Shown: in pieces, positions 33,864 to 41,527 of the stretch
Position numbering within the stretch: the stretch's first letter is position 1
How the letters are laid out: each line of letters starts with the position of its first letter
Origin: G965237725 sp965237725
Lineage (GTDB): Bacteria; Pseudomonadota; Gammaproteobacteria; Arenicellales; Poriferihabitantaceae
Assembly: GCA_965237725.1 (NCBI GenBank)
Contig: OZ250151.1
Location: 930,001 to 994,000 of the forward strand
Reading direction: 5' to 3'
DNA: 64,000 nucleotides
Made by a program: the position numbers and the translations under genes
Notes under the pieces: model-generated
What the model saw: only the letters and a program-made list of their open reading frames with translations
The model's database searches: none
Told to the model about the DNA's origin: nothing

Positions 33864-34847
33864 TTAGGCCACTCTCCGCACTAGTTCTGCAGCCATTGCG
33901 TAGAATGCGGTCTCAGCTTCTTGAATCTGGTACTCAGGCCCTCCTTGAACTGCCCATAGCGGCACTCCTTGCTCTTGTGATTTCTGGACCAGGAGAGCGA
34001 AGTCCTTAATTTCTCCTAATTTTGATTTCGCTGCAGGAACGCCATTCAAGCTTTTAGATATTTTCTCTAGCGGCGTAAGCAAAGAGGATCTGAGTTCCTT
34101 TTGGAAACGAGCGTGGTATTGAGATGGCCATTGCGCCATCCCTTGACCGTAAACCCTGAAGCCCTGAGGCACGTAGCCAATGAACGTCGGTTTTCCTTTG
34201 AGCACTCGGGCGTTTTTGGGAGCTAGATCAACAATAATGCTCCACTCGCGTATCCACTTTGTCAGAGATGCTCCTAGTGTCTTTAGTGCTCTAACAGAAA
34301 AGAGATCGCACGCACCCGGGACCAAAAAGTAATCGCAGTCAAGCAGAATGACCCTATTCAGTGGGCCGATGTTCGGTCCGGTATCAAAGAAAACGAAGTC
34401 AATTTTGTGTTTTTTAGCGTAGTAGTTCGCGATAGCACTAAGCGTCGTTGTTCCGTTAAAACCTCTTTTTTTGCGCTGCAGGCATGAAGTCCAATAGTCA
34501 GAAAGTTCAATCTCGTACTCGGACAATTGAATATCACCAGGTAGTAGAAAGAGGCCTTCGACCGCAGTTTCATAAACACCCACGTCCCGAAATTCACCTT
34601 CTCCTTCCACAACAGGTTTGAGAGCTGACCAAATGGTCTCGCCATCTTCTTCATCTGACCTGTCCAGAAAATTATCTACTACAGAGTCTTCACATAAGTA
34701 TGATGTGATATTGCATTGCGGATCAGAATCGATCAGTAGAACCCTATGTCCATTCTCAGCCAATGCCGCAGCAAGGTTAACAGTGAGTGTAGTCTTCCCC
34801 ACACCTCCTTTGTGGTTAAAAATCGAAAGTTTAGTTGGACTCTGCAT
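33864..34847 (-). CDS. ParA/MinD-type P-loop ATPase
   Basis: 327 aa from ATG 34847, preceded by GCAGAGGTTA; an upstream in-frame ATG at 34907 would overlap the previous gene by 77 bp. The deviant Walker A KGGVGKTT lies at residues 13-20, Walker A' is VLLIDSDPQCN, and Walker B is DFVFFDTGPN. It is longer than a simple partition ParA, with a C-terminal extension ending in EAETAFYAMAAELVRRVA. No ParB gene or centromere-like iterons are seen, so plasmid partition is not supported. It overlaps the upstream gene by 17 bp and is joined to the RelA-like gene. Confidence 0.88.
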   Translation of the reverse strand: MQSPTKLSIFNHKGGVGKTTLTVNLAAALAENGHRVLLIDSDPQCNITSYLCEDSVVDNFLDRSDEEDGETIWSALKPVVEGEGEFRDVGVYETAVEGLFLLPGDIQLSEYEIELSDYWTSCLQRKKRGFNGTTTLSAIANYYAKKHKIDFVFFDTGPNIGPLNRVILLDCDYFLVPGACDLFSVRALKTLGASLTKWIREWSIIVDLAPKNARVLKGKPTFIGYVPQGFRVYGQGMAQWPSQYHARFQKELRSSLLTPLEKISKSLNGVPAAKSKLGEIKDFALLVQKSQEQGVPLWAVQGGPEYQIQEAETAFYAMAAELVRRVA

Positions 34848-35448
34848 TAACCTCTGCTTCATCTGCAATTTTTTTCGGCTTGTTACGTCCCTTTGCCTTT
34901 GAGGCATATAACTTTCTCCTTTTACGCTTTACCATTTTCTTCTGAATTAGTTTCGCTTCATCTCGATTTGGGAGCGCCAATACAAACTGTTCTCCAAGCG
35001 CGCTGAGCTGTTTTTGCCCGCTTTTGGTAGCGCCAACGATGAACCCTGCTTTCGTTGTATCATTCATCGAAACCGTTGCGTTTGTAAATTTGGGTTGAGC
35101 TGCTTCCGTGTTTATTTTGCTAATATCTAACGTCTTAAAGTGGGGAAGGTTTCGATAGTGAGTTAAGTAATACGCTAAGCAAGCAATTCGCTCTATATTG
35201 GTCAACGGCTCCTTTTCAACTAAAAATTCTTTGGGCGTTAACTCAACTGATTGAGCGAAAGGCCGATCTAGTGAGTCGTTCGAAATTGCGTTATGCACTT
35301 GATTTGATTGTAAATTTGATGGCAAACTAGCTGGAAAATTGAACCAATTAGATACCATAATGAGAATATGTCGTTGAACATCTTCATCAAATTTCGAAAG
35401 ACGTGACACTATCTCATTAAAGGCTGTTAGTTGATCTTGGCTGCTCAT
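34831..35448 (-). CDS. Unknown protein with highly basic C-terminal tail, first gene of a three-gene operon
   Basis: 205 aa from ATG 35448, with GAGGTGAGC as ribosome-binding site. The N-terminal half is helical (FNEIVSRLSKFDEDVQRHIL). The centre has TPKEFLVEKEPLTNIERIAC, then LAYYLTHYRNLPHFKTLDIS and GQKQLSALGEQFVLALPNRD, resembling two small winged-helix-like modules. The tail KKMVKRKRRKLYASKAKGRN is strongly basic and should bind nucleic acid. I do not recognise a named family. Its overlap with the ATPase suggests it is the sensor or DNA-binding adaptor of the unit. Confidence 0.65.
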   Translation of the reverse strand: MSSQDQLTAFNEIVSRLSKFDEDVQRHILIMVSNWFNFPASLPSNLQSNQVHNAISNDSLDRPFAQSVELTPKEFLVEKEPLTNIERIACLAYYLTHYRNLPHFKTLDISKINTEAAQPKFTNATVSMNDTTKAGFIVGATKSGQKQLSALGEQFVLALPNRDEAKLIQKKMVKRKRRKLYASKAKGRNKPKKIADEAEVNAESN

Positions 35449-35575
35449 GCTCACCTCGCTAGACTTAATGGAGCTTTAGATAAAGCCCCATACTATACCC
35501 CTTCTCATACTAAGTAAATATAGATAAGAACTAAGATGCTTAGTTTTTGGGGCAGTGCACCCAGGCGAGAAGGGA

Positions 35576-35664
35576 ACATAACGTCCGCATAATGGACGAC
35601 AAAATTGCGCAGTAATTTGGGCGTCCCAATAAGCGAAGTGAACGAATTGACACGATTGTTATGC
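35576..35664 (-). other. Integron attC-like recombination site
   Basis: 89 bp. On the minus strand it begins GCATAACAATCG and ends GCGGACGTTATGT. Inner sequence CACTTCGCTTATTGGGACGC resembles the attC sites common in Vibrio/Shewanella chromosomal integrons, and arms such as GGACGCCCAAATTACTGCGC and AATTTTGTCGTCC pair. The small gene on the same strand stops 8 bp before it. Best attC candidate of the window. Confidence 0.83.
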
Positions 35665-35671
35665 GCCGCAC

Positions 35672-35959
35672 CTAATTTGAATAGCCGCTGCAATTCTCAA
35701 GCTTTGTTTGTAAGTAAATATTACGTAGTGAAAAATTAGCTAGCTCATCATTAAGGGTTAATTTCCTAAACGATATTAGAAACGCATGCCATTCGTCATG
35801 TACAATTTTCTTACGCACTCTTGTTGAGTGGGGAGTATTTTCCTGTAAACGATAGGTTTTTGTAGGTGGAATTCTAAATTGCTTTCCAAAACCAGTCGGA
35901 CTCATTTGGTGACAGGTTAACAGAAACGCATTCAATGCCTTCCAATCCGCTGTTGTCAT
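35672..35959 (-). CDS. Small integron cassette protein, unknown function
   Basis: 95 aa. Its ATG lies 14 bp after one attC-like site (35973-36060) and its stop 8 bp before another (35576-35664), the compact arrangement of an integron gene cassette. The sequence (NAFLLTCHQMSPTGFGKQFR, then VRKKIVHDEWHAFLISFRKL, then TLNDELANFSLRN) is basic and helical, with no signal or membrane segment and no recognised family. Position is the main argument that the frame is real. Confidence 0.55.
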   Translation of the reverse strand: MTTADWKALNAFLLTCHQMSPTGFGKQFRIPPTKTYRLQENTPHSTRVRKKIVHDEWHAFLISFRKLTLNDELANFSLRNIYLQTKLENCSGYSN

Positions 35960-35972
35960 CTACGATGTAGAC

Positions 35973-36060
35973 GCATAACGTCTATCTCAACGACCTGAGC
36001 ACAATCGGCAAAAAACGCCAACGACGAAGAGAATTAGGATTAGTTTTTCGGACGTTGACT
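35973..36060 (-). other. Probable integron attC-like site
   Basis: On the minus strand it runs from AGTCAACGTCCG to GATAGACGTTATGC over 88 bp. The GACGTTATGC end is canonical, while the other end (GTCAAC) is less typical and the arms pair only partly (AACGTC on both sides). It precedes the cassette gene at 35672 by 14 bp. Confidence 0.55.
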
Positions 36061-36132
36061 TTATTCAATGCCACTTCTCCTTTTTATCTATTGCGTCTAA
36101 AGCGTTCTCTTTGTCCTCGCTATCAAGTTCAA

Positions 36133-36250
36133 TAAACGGGACAGATTTAATTTTTGCTGTATAAAATGTTTTTAGACCCGATAGAATAAATCTGTCCCGT
36201 TTACTTCTCAATCAATAATTTCTACTCTGACCCTAATCTCTCCTAATCTC
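36133..36250. repeat. Family E palindrome followed by family C sequence
   Basis: TAAACGGGACAGATTTAATT (36133) and ATAAATCTGTCCCGTTTA (to 36203) form the inverted ends. AATTTCTACTCTGACCCTAA and further CTAATCTC units run to 36250. The block lies between the stop of the gene at 36255 and the attC-like site at 35973-36060. Confidence 0.8.
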
Positions 36251-36254
36251 TCCC

Positions 36255-36887
36255 TTAATCTCTCTCTCGCTCTTCACGAATTGAAATCCTCACTTCTCTA
36301 ACACTTTTTTCTGAAAATCTTTGTGCGGCATTTGAGATGCCTGGATCTTGTCGTATCAGTTTATCTATTACCTCGGCCACTTGCGCCTGATGTTTGATAG
36401 ATAGCCCCTTCAATTCTTCATCGTTAGCTAATTGGGCGCGTAATATTTTTCGATTTACTCTTGCGAGGCGACCCTGTTCTATCTCGTTATACGCTGTTGC
36501 CAATTTACTTATTGCAGATGCCGTGTTCTGAAATCCCTTAGGTAAGTATTTCAGAAGAAGATAAATAATAATTATGCCAGTGGGGTCTGGGACAATAGAC
36601 AAGATTTGACTCAGTGTAAGTTCCCACGAACCTGCCTCCATGCGCGAAATTTTAAGTTGTGTTTCTTTGTCCCAGGCATATTTTTTAAGATCGCCTAGTA
36701 CTAAGCGTCCGTATGATTGATCAACTAGCTGAAGAAAGCGACTAAGATTTCGAAGATTAAGGTCGGATTCGTCGAGAGTTACAACAACATCAATAGCACT
36801 AACTTTAATAAGTTCGCTGTCAGTAAAAAAAGAACGAAGGCTTTTAGCCGCTGGTGCAGGTAGATTTGTTTTCGCTTCTTTCACCAT
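36255..36887 (-). CDS. Unknown cassette-associated protein with one hydrophobic helix
   Basis: 210 aa. ATG 36887 has a clear GGAGATC ribosome-binding site and begins 10 bp after an attC-like site (36898-36968). Residues 1-90 are mixed alpha/beta (IDVVVTLDESDLNLRNLSRF, SYGRLVLGDLKKYAW). A hydrophobic helix PTGIIIIYLLLKYLPKG follows at about 100-120, then a long charged helical tail (NRKILRAQLANDEELKG to SVREVRISIREERERD). No family is recognised. A membrane-tethered helical tail of this kind is frequent in cassette-borne and defence proteins but proves nothing. Confidence 0.6.
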   Translation of the reverse strand: MVKEAKTNLPAPAAKSLRSFFTDSELIKVSAIDVVVTLDESDLNLRNLSRFLQLVDQSYGRLVLGDLKKYAWDKETQLKISRMEAGSWELTLSQILSIVPDPTGIIIIYLLLKYLPKGFQNTASAISKLATAYNEIEQGRLARVNRKILRAQLANDEELKGLSIKHQAQVAEVIDKLIRQDPGISNAAQRFSEKSVREVRISIREERERD

Positions 36888-36897
36888 TACTATGATC

Positions 36898-36968
36898 TCC
36901 TAACGTCTAACTCAGTGCCCGAAGGACAAGCGTAGCTTTCCGAGGTGCATTGCAGTTTCTTGTTAGCT
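36898..36968 (-). other. Integron attC-like recombination site, last before the catabolic region
   Basis: On the minus strand AGCTAACAAGAAACTGCAAT begins the site and GAGTTAGACGTTAGGA ends it (71 bp). The arms AACTGCAATGCACC.CGG and CCCGAAGG.ACT.AGTT pair imperfectly. After it no further attC or GGGTCAG-type repeat is seen to the right. Confidence 0.73.
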
Positions 36969-37122
36969 TGCTCTTACGCATCTAGTTCCGAAATAACCTC
37001 GTTTAACAACTCCAAAGTTAGGTACCGACATAATTTTCCAACAACTGAGGCTATTACAGTAACAGTATCCTACCAGTTTTGGTCAACCCCTGCCCTAAAC
37101 TGGCTCTGAAATCGTCTGGCCG

Positions 37123-38664
37123 TTAGGCGTCCAACAGAATTTTATATTTCTCCCTGATCTTTTTATCGACATCTGGGGAGATGTATTCGGGTTGATGAGA
37201 AGCCAGGGTTTCTTTTACTTTTTCATGGGCACGTTCCCACATGTCTTTTGCGCCCTGCTCTTCCCAGGTTTTTGGGTCGTCACGGTCAGCAAATTTTGGA
37301 TAGTAGTGGTCCCGTTCCATGGCCGCCATGGTGTGCCTGCCGCCGAGAAAATGGCCATCTCCGGTTATGGCTTCTTTTATCGCATCAAAACCCAAAGTTT
37401 CTTCGGTGACCTCGACCCCGCGCATGATTCGATAAACGTGGGACAACATTTCGTCGTCGATCATAAATGCTTCGAATGACACCCCTAGCAAACTCGCCAT
37501 CATTCCCGAGGACTCATAAATCATGTTCGATCCGGCAAGGCCCGTCGCCAATGATGACAATGCTTTTTCCATTCCCATCTGGGCGTCTACCGCTTTTGAA
37601 TCTGCCATGCTGGCGGCAACTCCGGAAGGCAGTCCCAGCCAGTTTGATAATTGGGCTGATGCGGCATTCAACAGGGTAATCTCGCCGCCGCTGCCAGAAA
37701 ACGAACCGGTTCGCAAATCGATGACAAAGGGCCAGTTGGAGAAGATCATCGGATAACCGGGGTTGAATACATTAACCATGACCAGCGCTGCCAGCGTCTC
37801 TGCCAAAGTTGAGGTCAGCATACCGGCGATGCTCGCCGGGGAAGTTGCGCCGGACTGGGCGGCAATAATATTGTTCAGCGGCATGCCCCTTTTCATCGCA
37901 ACCAATGCAACTTCTACGGCGTCGGCGCCATAACGCAACGGTGAGATAACCGGGCTAATGTGGGCTTTGCAAAAAGGTCGTTCTTTGAATTTCCCTTCGC
38001 CGCCCAAAACCATGTCAAACATATCAACGATGGGATCAACATGTTCAGCAAGGAAGAAACTGGTGCCCAGGGGTTTTGTTGTGCCTTTTAGAATCGCGTA
38101 TGCCGTATTGACGTCGAGATCGAAGTTGTCGGGCACATCTGTAGCTACACAACATCGAGTGAACCAGGCGACGTTATTCAGGGTATCGATTAAACGGGTG
38201 AAATCGTATAAATCTCGCAGGGTGGAGGGTCGATAAACTTTGGTGTCCAGATCAAGGGTTTGAACCGCCGCACCGCCCGTCCCGAAATAAACCCGGTCCT
38301 TGCCAATCTCGAAATCATGTTTCTGATCGCGACCATAGAATGGAAATGATTTTGCTGCTTTGGAGATGATGTCTTCTACCATGGCTCGGGGAAAACACAG
38401 TCGGCCCAGTTCATTTATGTTCGCGCCGCACTTTAGCGCCTGATCGGTTAACACATCGGGGGATTCCCCCATACCCAGCTCTTCCAGAATACGTAATGCA
38501 GTTTCGTAGATCGCTTTAACTTCTGCATCGCTTAACGGTTTGTACTGTCCGCCGATTTGTCCGGGCGGACAGGGATCAAATTCGGGCGGCTTGGCACGCA
38601 TGGCATGCATGGCCTCCCGGCTGCTGGTTTTGCCTCTTCGGGTTCTTTTTCGCTTCTCTGTCAT
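37123..38664 (-). CDS. MttB-superfamily (non-pyrrolysine) trimethylamine/betaine methyltransferase
   Basis: 513 aa, uninterrupted by any in-frame TAG, so this is the non-Pyl branch of the MttB family (which includes glycine-betaine, carnitine and other quaternary-amine methyltransferases). Landmarks are the early PLSDAEVKAIYETALRILEE helix, NVAWFTRCCVATDVPDN, and the SGATSPASIAGMLTSTLAE and SNWPFVIDLRTGSFSGSGGE segments of the TIM barrel. It probably moves a methyl group from a quaternary or tertiary amine to a corrinoid or folate acceptor. No corrinoid protein gene is beside it. It follows the dimethylglycine-dehydrogenase-like gene by 12 bp, so the two form an operon for stepwise demethylation. 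Confidence 0.88.
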   Translation of the reverse strand: MTEKRKRTRRGKTSSREAMHAMRAKPPEFDPCPPGQIGGQYKPLSDAEVKAIYETALRILEELGMGESPDVLTDQALKCGANINELGRLCFPRAMVEDIISKAAKSFPFYGRDQKHDFEIGKDRVYFGTGGAAVQTLDLDTKVYRPSTLRDLYDFTRLIDTLNNVAWFTRCCVATDVPDNFDLDVNTAYAILKGTTKPLGTSFFLAEHVDPIVDMFDMVLGGEGKFKERPFCKAHISPVISPLRYGADAVEVALVAMKRGMPLNNIIAAQSGATSPASIAGMLTSTLAETLAALVMVNVFNPGYPMIFSNWPFVIDLRTGSFSGSGGEITLLNAASAQLSNWLGLPSGVAASMADSKAVDAQMGMEKALSSLATGLAGSNMIYESSGMMASLLGVSFEAFMIDDEMLSHVYRIMRGVEVTEETLGFDAIKEAITGDGHFLGGRHTMAAMERDHYYPKFADRDDPKTWEEQGAKDMWERAHEKVKETLASHQPEYISPDVDKKIREKYKILLDA

Positions 38665-38676
38665 TGTCGTTACCTG

Positions 38677-41091
38677 CTAGGCCAGTACCCGGGCATTGTC
38701 CGGGTCATATTGATTTGGATTAATTACCACTGCGGAATAATAATCGCCGAGAATACCAATTTGTAATTGTGTACCGATTTCTGATTTGTCCGGGTTAACA
38801 AATGCGTAGGCGATATTTTTTTGTGTACGATGCCCGTATCCCGATGAGGTAACCGAACCCACCTGAACACCGTCGCAACAAACCTGATCGCCGCCATGGG
38901 CTACGGCTATATCGCAATCCACTTCCATGGAAACCATTTTCTTCGTCGGGCCACGCTCCAATTGCTCAAGTAGTGCCGCTTTGCCCACAAAATTGGGTTT
39001 GTCGAGTTTTACGAAACGATCCAGTCCGGTTTCGATTGGGTTTTGTTCATAAATCAAATCTGCTTTCCAATGCAGATAACCTTTTTCAACTCGCATGGAT
39101 TCTGTTGCGTATAAACCGAAATGAATTAAATCAAAATCCTTGCCCGCGTCATTCAAAATATTCCAGACCAGATAAAGCTGTTCGTTGGGAATATGTAATT
39201 CATAAGCAAGCTCGCCGGAGAAGCTCACGCTCATTGCCAACACTTCGCCATGACCGATCAACATTTTTCGTGCGCGCATCCAGGGGAACGCTTCCCTGGA
39301 CCAGTCACATCGCGGTGAAACCGATTGCAACAGTTCCCGTGATTTGGGGCCCGCTACAACTAAAATTGTATGGCTGCCCGCCATCTCGGTTAGGGTTACT
39401 GAATCTGGTTTATATTTGTTTAACCAGTCCCGGTCATGCCATTCCGCTGCCGCCGCAGATCCATACCAGTAATGATCTTCCCCGAGTTTGGTAATGGTGG
39501 CTTCGGTCAGGACATTGCCTTTTTCGGTTAGCAGGTAACATAAGTTAACCTTGCCGATGGCTTTGGGCATTGCGCCACAAATCATTTTGTCTAGAAATTC
39601 TCCAGCGCCTTCCCCTTTTATTTCATAACGATTAAAGCCCGATACTTCCATCATGCCGACGCTGTTAACAATGCCCGCCACCTCTTTGGCAACGATGTCT
39701 TTGGTCGGGGTGAATCGATAACTGTGTTCGTCTATAAAATCCGGATCGGGCTTGAAGAATAATGCTCGTTCCCATCCTGCAACCACACCCCAGGCACAAT
39801 TTAGTTTATCCAATACCGGATACAACGGCGTGGTCCGCGCCAGTCGGGCGGCGGGCCGTTGCTCGTGGGGCATGTGGTAATGGAATTCGTTTTGATAATC
39901 CTCGACGGCTTTTAATGCGGTGTGTTCGGTGTTGGCGTATTGGGTAAACCGTCGGGGATCGAGAAACCAGGCGTCCCATTCGCATTCGCCGTGAACCATG
40001 ATTTGGGCCAGGACTTTTCCGTGGCCGCCCCCTTCGCCGATACCCGCCCGCAAACCGATACAGGAAAAAGCATTGGGTACGCCGGGAATGGGACCGACAA
40101 GGGGCGCACCGTCGATGGTATAGGTGATCGGACCGTTGACCACGGTGTGGATTCCGGTCTCGGTTAAACAGGGCAGCCGTTCGAATATGCGTTCCATATT
40201 GTCCAGGCAGCGGTCGAGATCAGAAGGACAGAGTGATTTTGTAAAGTGGGGATCGATGCCATCCAGCCCAAAGGTCTGGCAGCCCTGCTCATAAACCCCA
40301 ACCAGTAAGCCGGTTTTTTCCTGGCGGGAATAAAAATCATCGCCGGGGTCACGAATTATCGGAACCCGGGAATCCAGCGCTTCGATTTCCGCAATGGGTT
40401 CGGTGAGAAAATACATGTGTTCCATAGAGGTCACGGGCTGGGTGACCCCCAGCATATTGGCCACCTCGTTTACCCGATAGCCGCCGCAATTGACCACCAT
40501 CTCGCAGGTGATGTCGCCTTTTACGGTATGGACAATGAATTCGCCGTTGGCTTTGCGGGTGATGTTTTCTACGCCATTGAAGCGTTGTACTTCGGCCCCT
40601 GCTTTACGTGCCTGTCGGGCCAGGGCGAAACAAAGCTGGGCCGGGTCGATGTCGCCGTCTAAAGGGTCCCACCAGGCGCCGATGAGCCCGTCGGTGTTCA
40701 TTAAAGGGTGGCGCTTGCCTGCTTCCACCGCATCGATGTATTCGAATTCCACATTCATGCCTTTGGCCATGCCTATGAAATGTTTGTAGCTATCGACCTG
40801 TTCAGGGGTATGGGCGAGACGCATGCCGCCGGTGATGTGGTAGTTGATGGGGAAGTCTTTATCTGCGGCCAGTTCGCGATATAAATCGATACTGTGTTTT
40901 TTTAGTGCAACCATGGTTTGGTTGGCACCGAACTGGGTGACCTGGGCTGCGGCATGCCAGGTTGAGCCTGAGGTTAGTTCATCCCGTTCGACCAGGATCA
41001 CATCAGACCAGCCTTCCTGGGTCAGGTGGTACAGGGTTGAGCACCCTGCGATTCCGCCACCGATGACTACTGCTCTTGCGTTTGTTCTCAT
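38677..41091 (-). CDS. Dimethylglycine/sarcosine dehydrogenase-like flavoprotein with GcvT domain
   Basis: 804 aa. The N-terminal FAD domain has GGGIAG (11-16), and GSTWHAA places His46 where FAD is covalently bound in dimethylglycine dehydrogenase. A middle FAO-type segment follows, then a GcvT-like folate-binding half (about 430-700; ISL..FSGELAYELHIP motif) and a GcvT C-terminal barrel. Such enzymes oxidise N-methyl groups of dimethylglycine or sarcosine and pass the formaldehyde unit to tetrahydrofolate. Cytoplasmic. First gene of an operon with the MttB-family gene, divergent from the LysR gene at 41528. Confidence 0.92.
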   Translation of the reverse strand: MRTNARAVVIGGGIAGCSTLYHLTQEGWSDVILVERDELTSGSTWHAAAQVTQFGANQTMVALKKHSIDLYRELAADKDFPINYHITGGMRLAHTPEQVDSYKHFIGMAKGMNVEFEYIDAVEAGKRHPLMNTDGLIGAWWDPLDGDIDPAQLCFALARQARKAGAEVQRFNGVENITRKANGEFIVHTVKGDITCEMVVNCGGYRVNEVANMLGVTQPVTSMEHMYFLTEPIAEIEALDSRVPIIRDPGDDFYSRQEKTGLLVGVYEQGCQTFGLDGIDPHFTKSLCPSDLDRCLDNMERIFERLPCLTETGIHTVVNGPITYTIDGAPLVGPIPGVPNAFSCIGLRAGIGEGGGHGKVLAQIMVHGECEWDAWFLDPRRFTQYANTEHTALKAVEDYQNEFHYHMPHEQRPAARLARTTPLYPVLDKLNCAWGVVAGWERALFFKPDPDFIDEHSYRFTPTKDIVAKEVAGIVNSVGMMEVSGFNRYEIKGEGAGEFLDKMICGAMPKAIGKVNLCYLLTEKGNVLTEATITKLGEDHYWYGSAAAAEWHDRDWLNKYKPDSVTLTEMAGSHTILVVAGPKSRELLQSVSPRCDWSREAFPWMRARKMLIGHGEVLAMSVSFSGELAYELHIPNEQLYLVWNILNDAGKDFDLIHFGLYATESMRVEKGYLHWKADLIYEQNPIETGLDRFVKLDKPNFVGKAALLEQLERGPTKKMVSMEVDCDIAVAHGGDQVCCDGVQVGSVTSSGYGHRTQKNIAYAFVNPDKSEIGTQLQIGILGDYYSAVVINPNQYDPDNARVLA

Positions 41092-41400
41092 TTACTCGCT
41101 CGTTTATTCATACTATTTGTATTGATCGTTCTTACTACTTTTTCCCCGCCCCCTCATTCCCGTGGAAACGGGAATCCAGTCCAAACCATGGATTCCGGAT
41201 ATTCCTACGGAATTCCGGAATGACAACAGGGAAGGCTGACGTCCTGAGCGTAGTGCTCCGTCCTGAACAAAGCACGTCGTCCTGAACGTAGTGTTTCGTC
41301 CTGAACAAAGTGAAGGGAAGGATCCAAATACCAACCGATGGATCCTTCGTTCCTCAGGATGACGAATTAGTGAGGACTCAGTCCAGACCCTCCGATATTC
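41092..41400. repeat. REP-like block: CCGGAATGACA and CCTGAACGTAGTG types
   Basis: 41155-41225 holds CATTCCCGTGGAAACGGGAA and CATGGATTCCGGATATTCCT with its inverse AATTCCGGAATGAC. 41240-41365 holds several CGTCCTGAACRWAGTG units and the pair ATGGATCCTTCGTTCCTCAG / GGAAGGATCC. These families occur only to the right of 37 kb in this window. Confidence 0.8.
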
Positions 41401-41443
41401 TGCTCATTTTTATCGTTGGACAACTCAATAATATTGCACTATA

Positions 41444-41460
41444 GTTTAATTTCATTAAAC
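41444..41460. promoter_or_regulatory. Candidate LysR-type operator
   Basis: GTTTAATTTCATTAAAC is a perfect 7-3-7 palindrome containing the T-N11-A form typical of LysR sites. It lies 68 bp upstream of the LysR start and between the divergent catabolic operon and its likely regulator. Confidence 0.6.
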
Positions 41461-41527
41461 CATTGACCTTTGCATCGGCGCCATTATCTAAAGATTCTGT
41501 AAACCTATAGATCATAGTGACAATACC

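Noticed and set aside
33864..34847. Plasmid partition locus
   Set aside because: No ParB-like gene, iterons or replication gene accompany the ParA-type ATPase.
37123..38664. Pyrrolysine-encoding trimethylamine methyltransferase
   Set aside because: No in-frame TAG occurs in the gene, so it is a non-Pyl MttB homologue.
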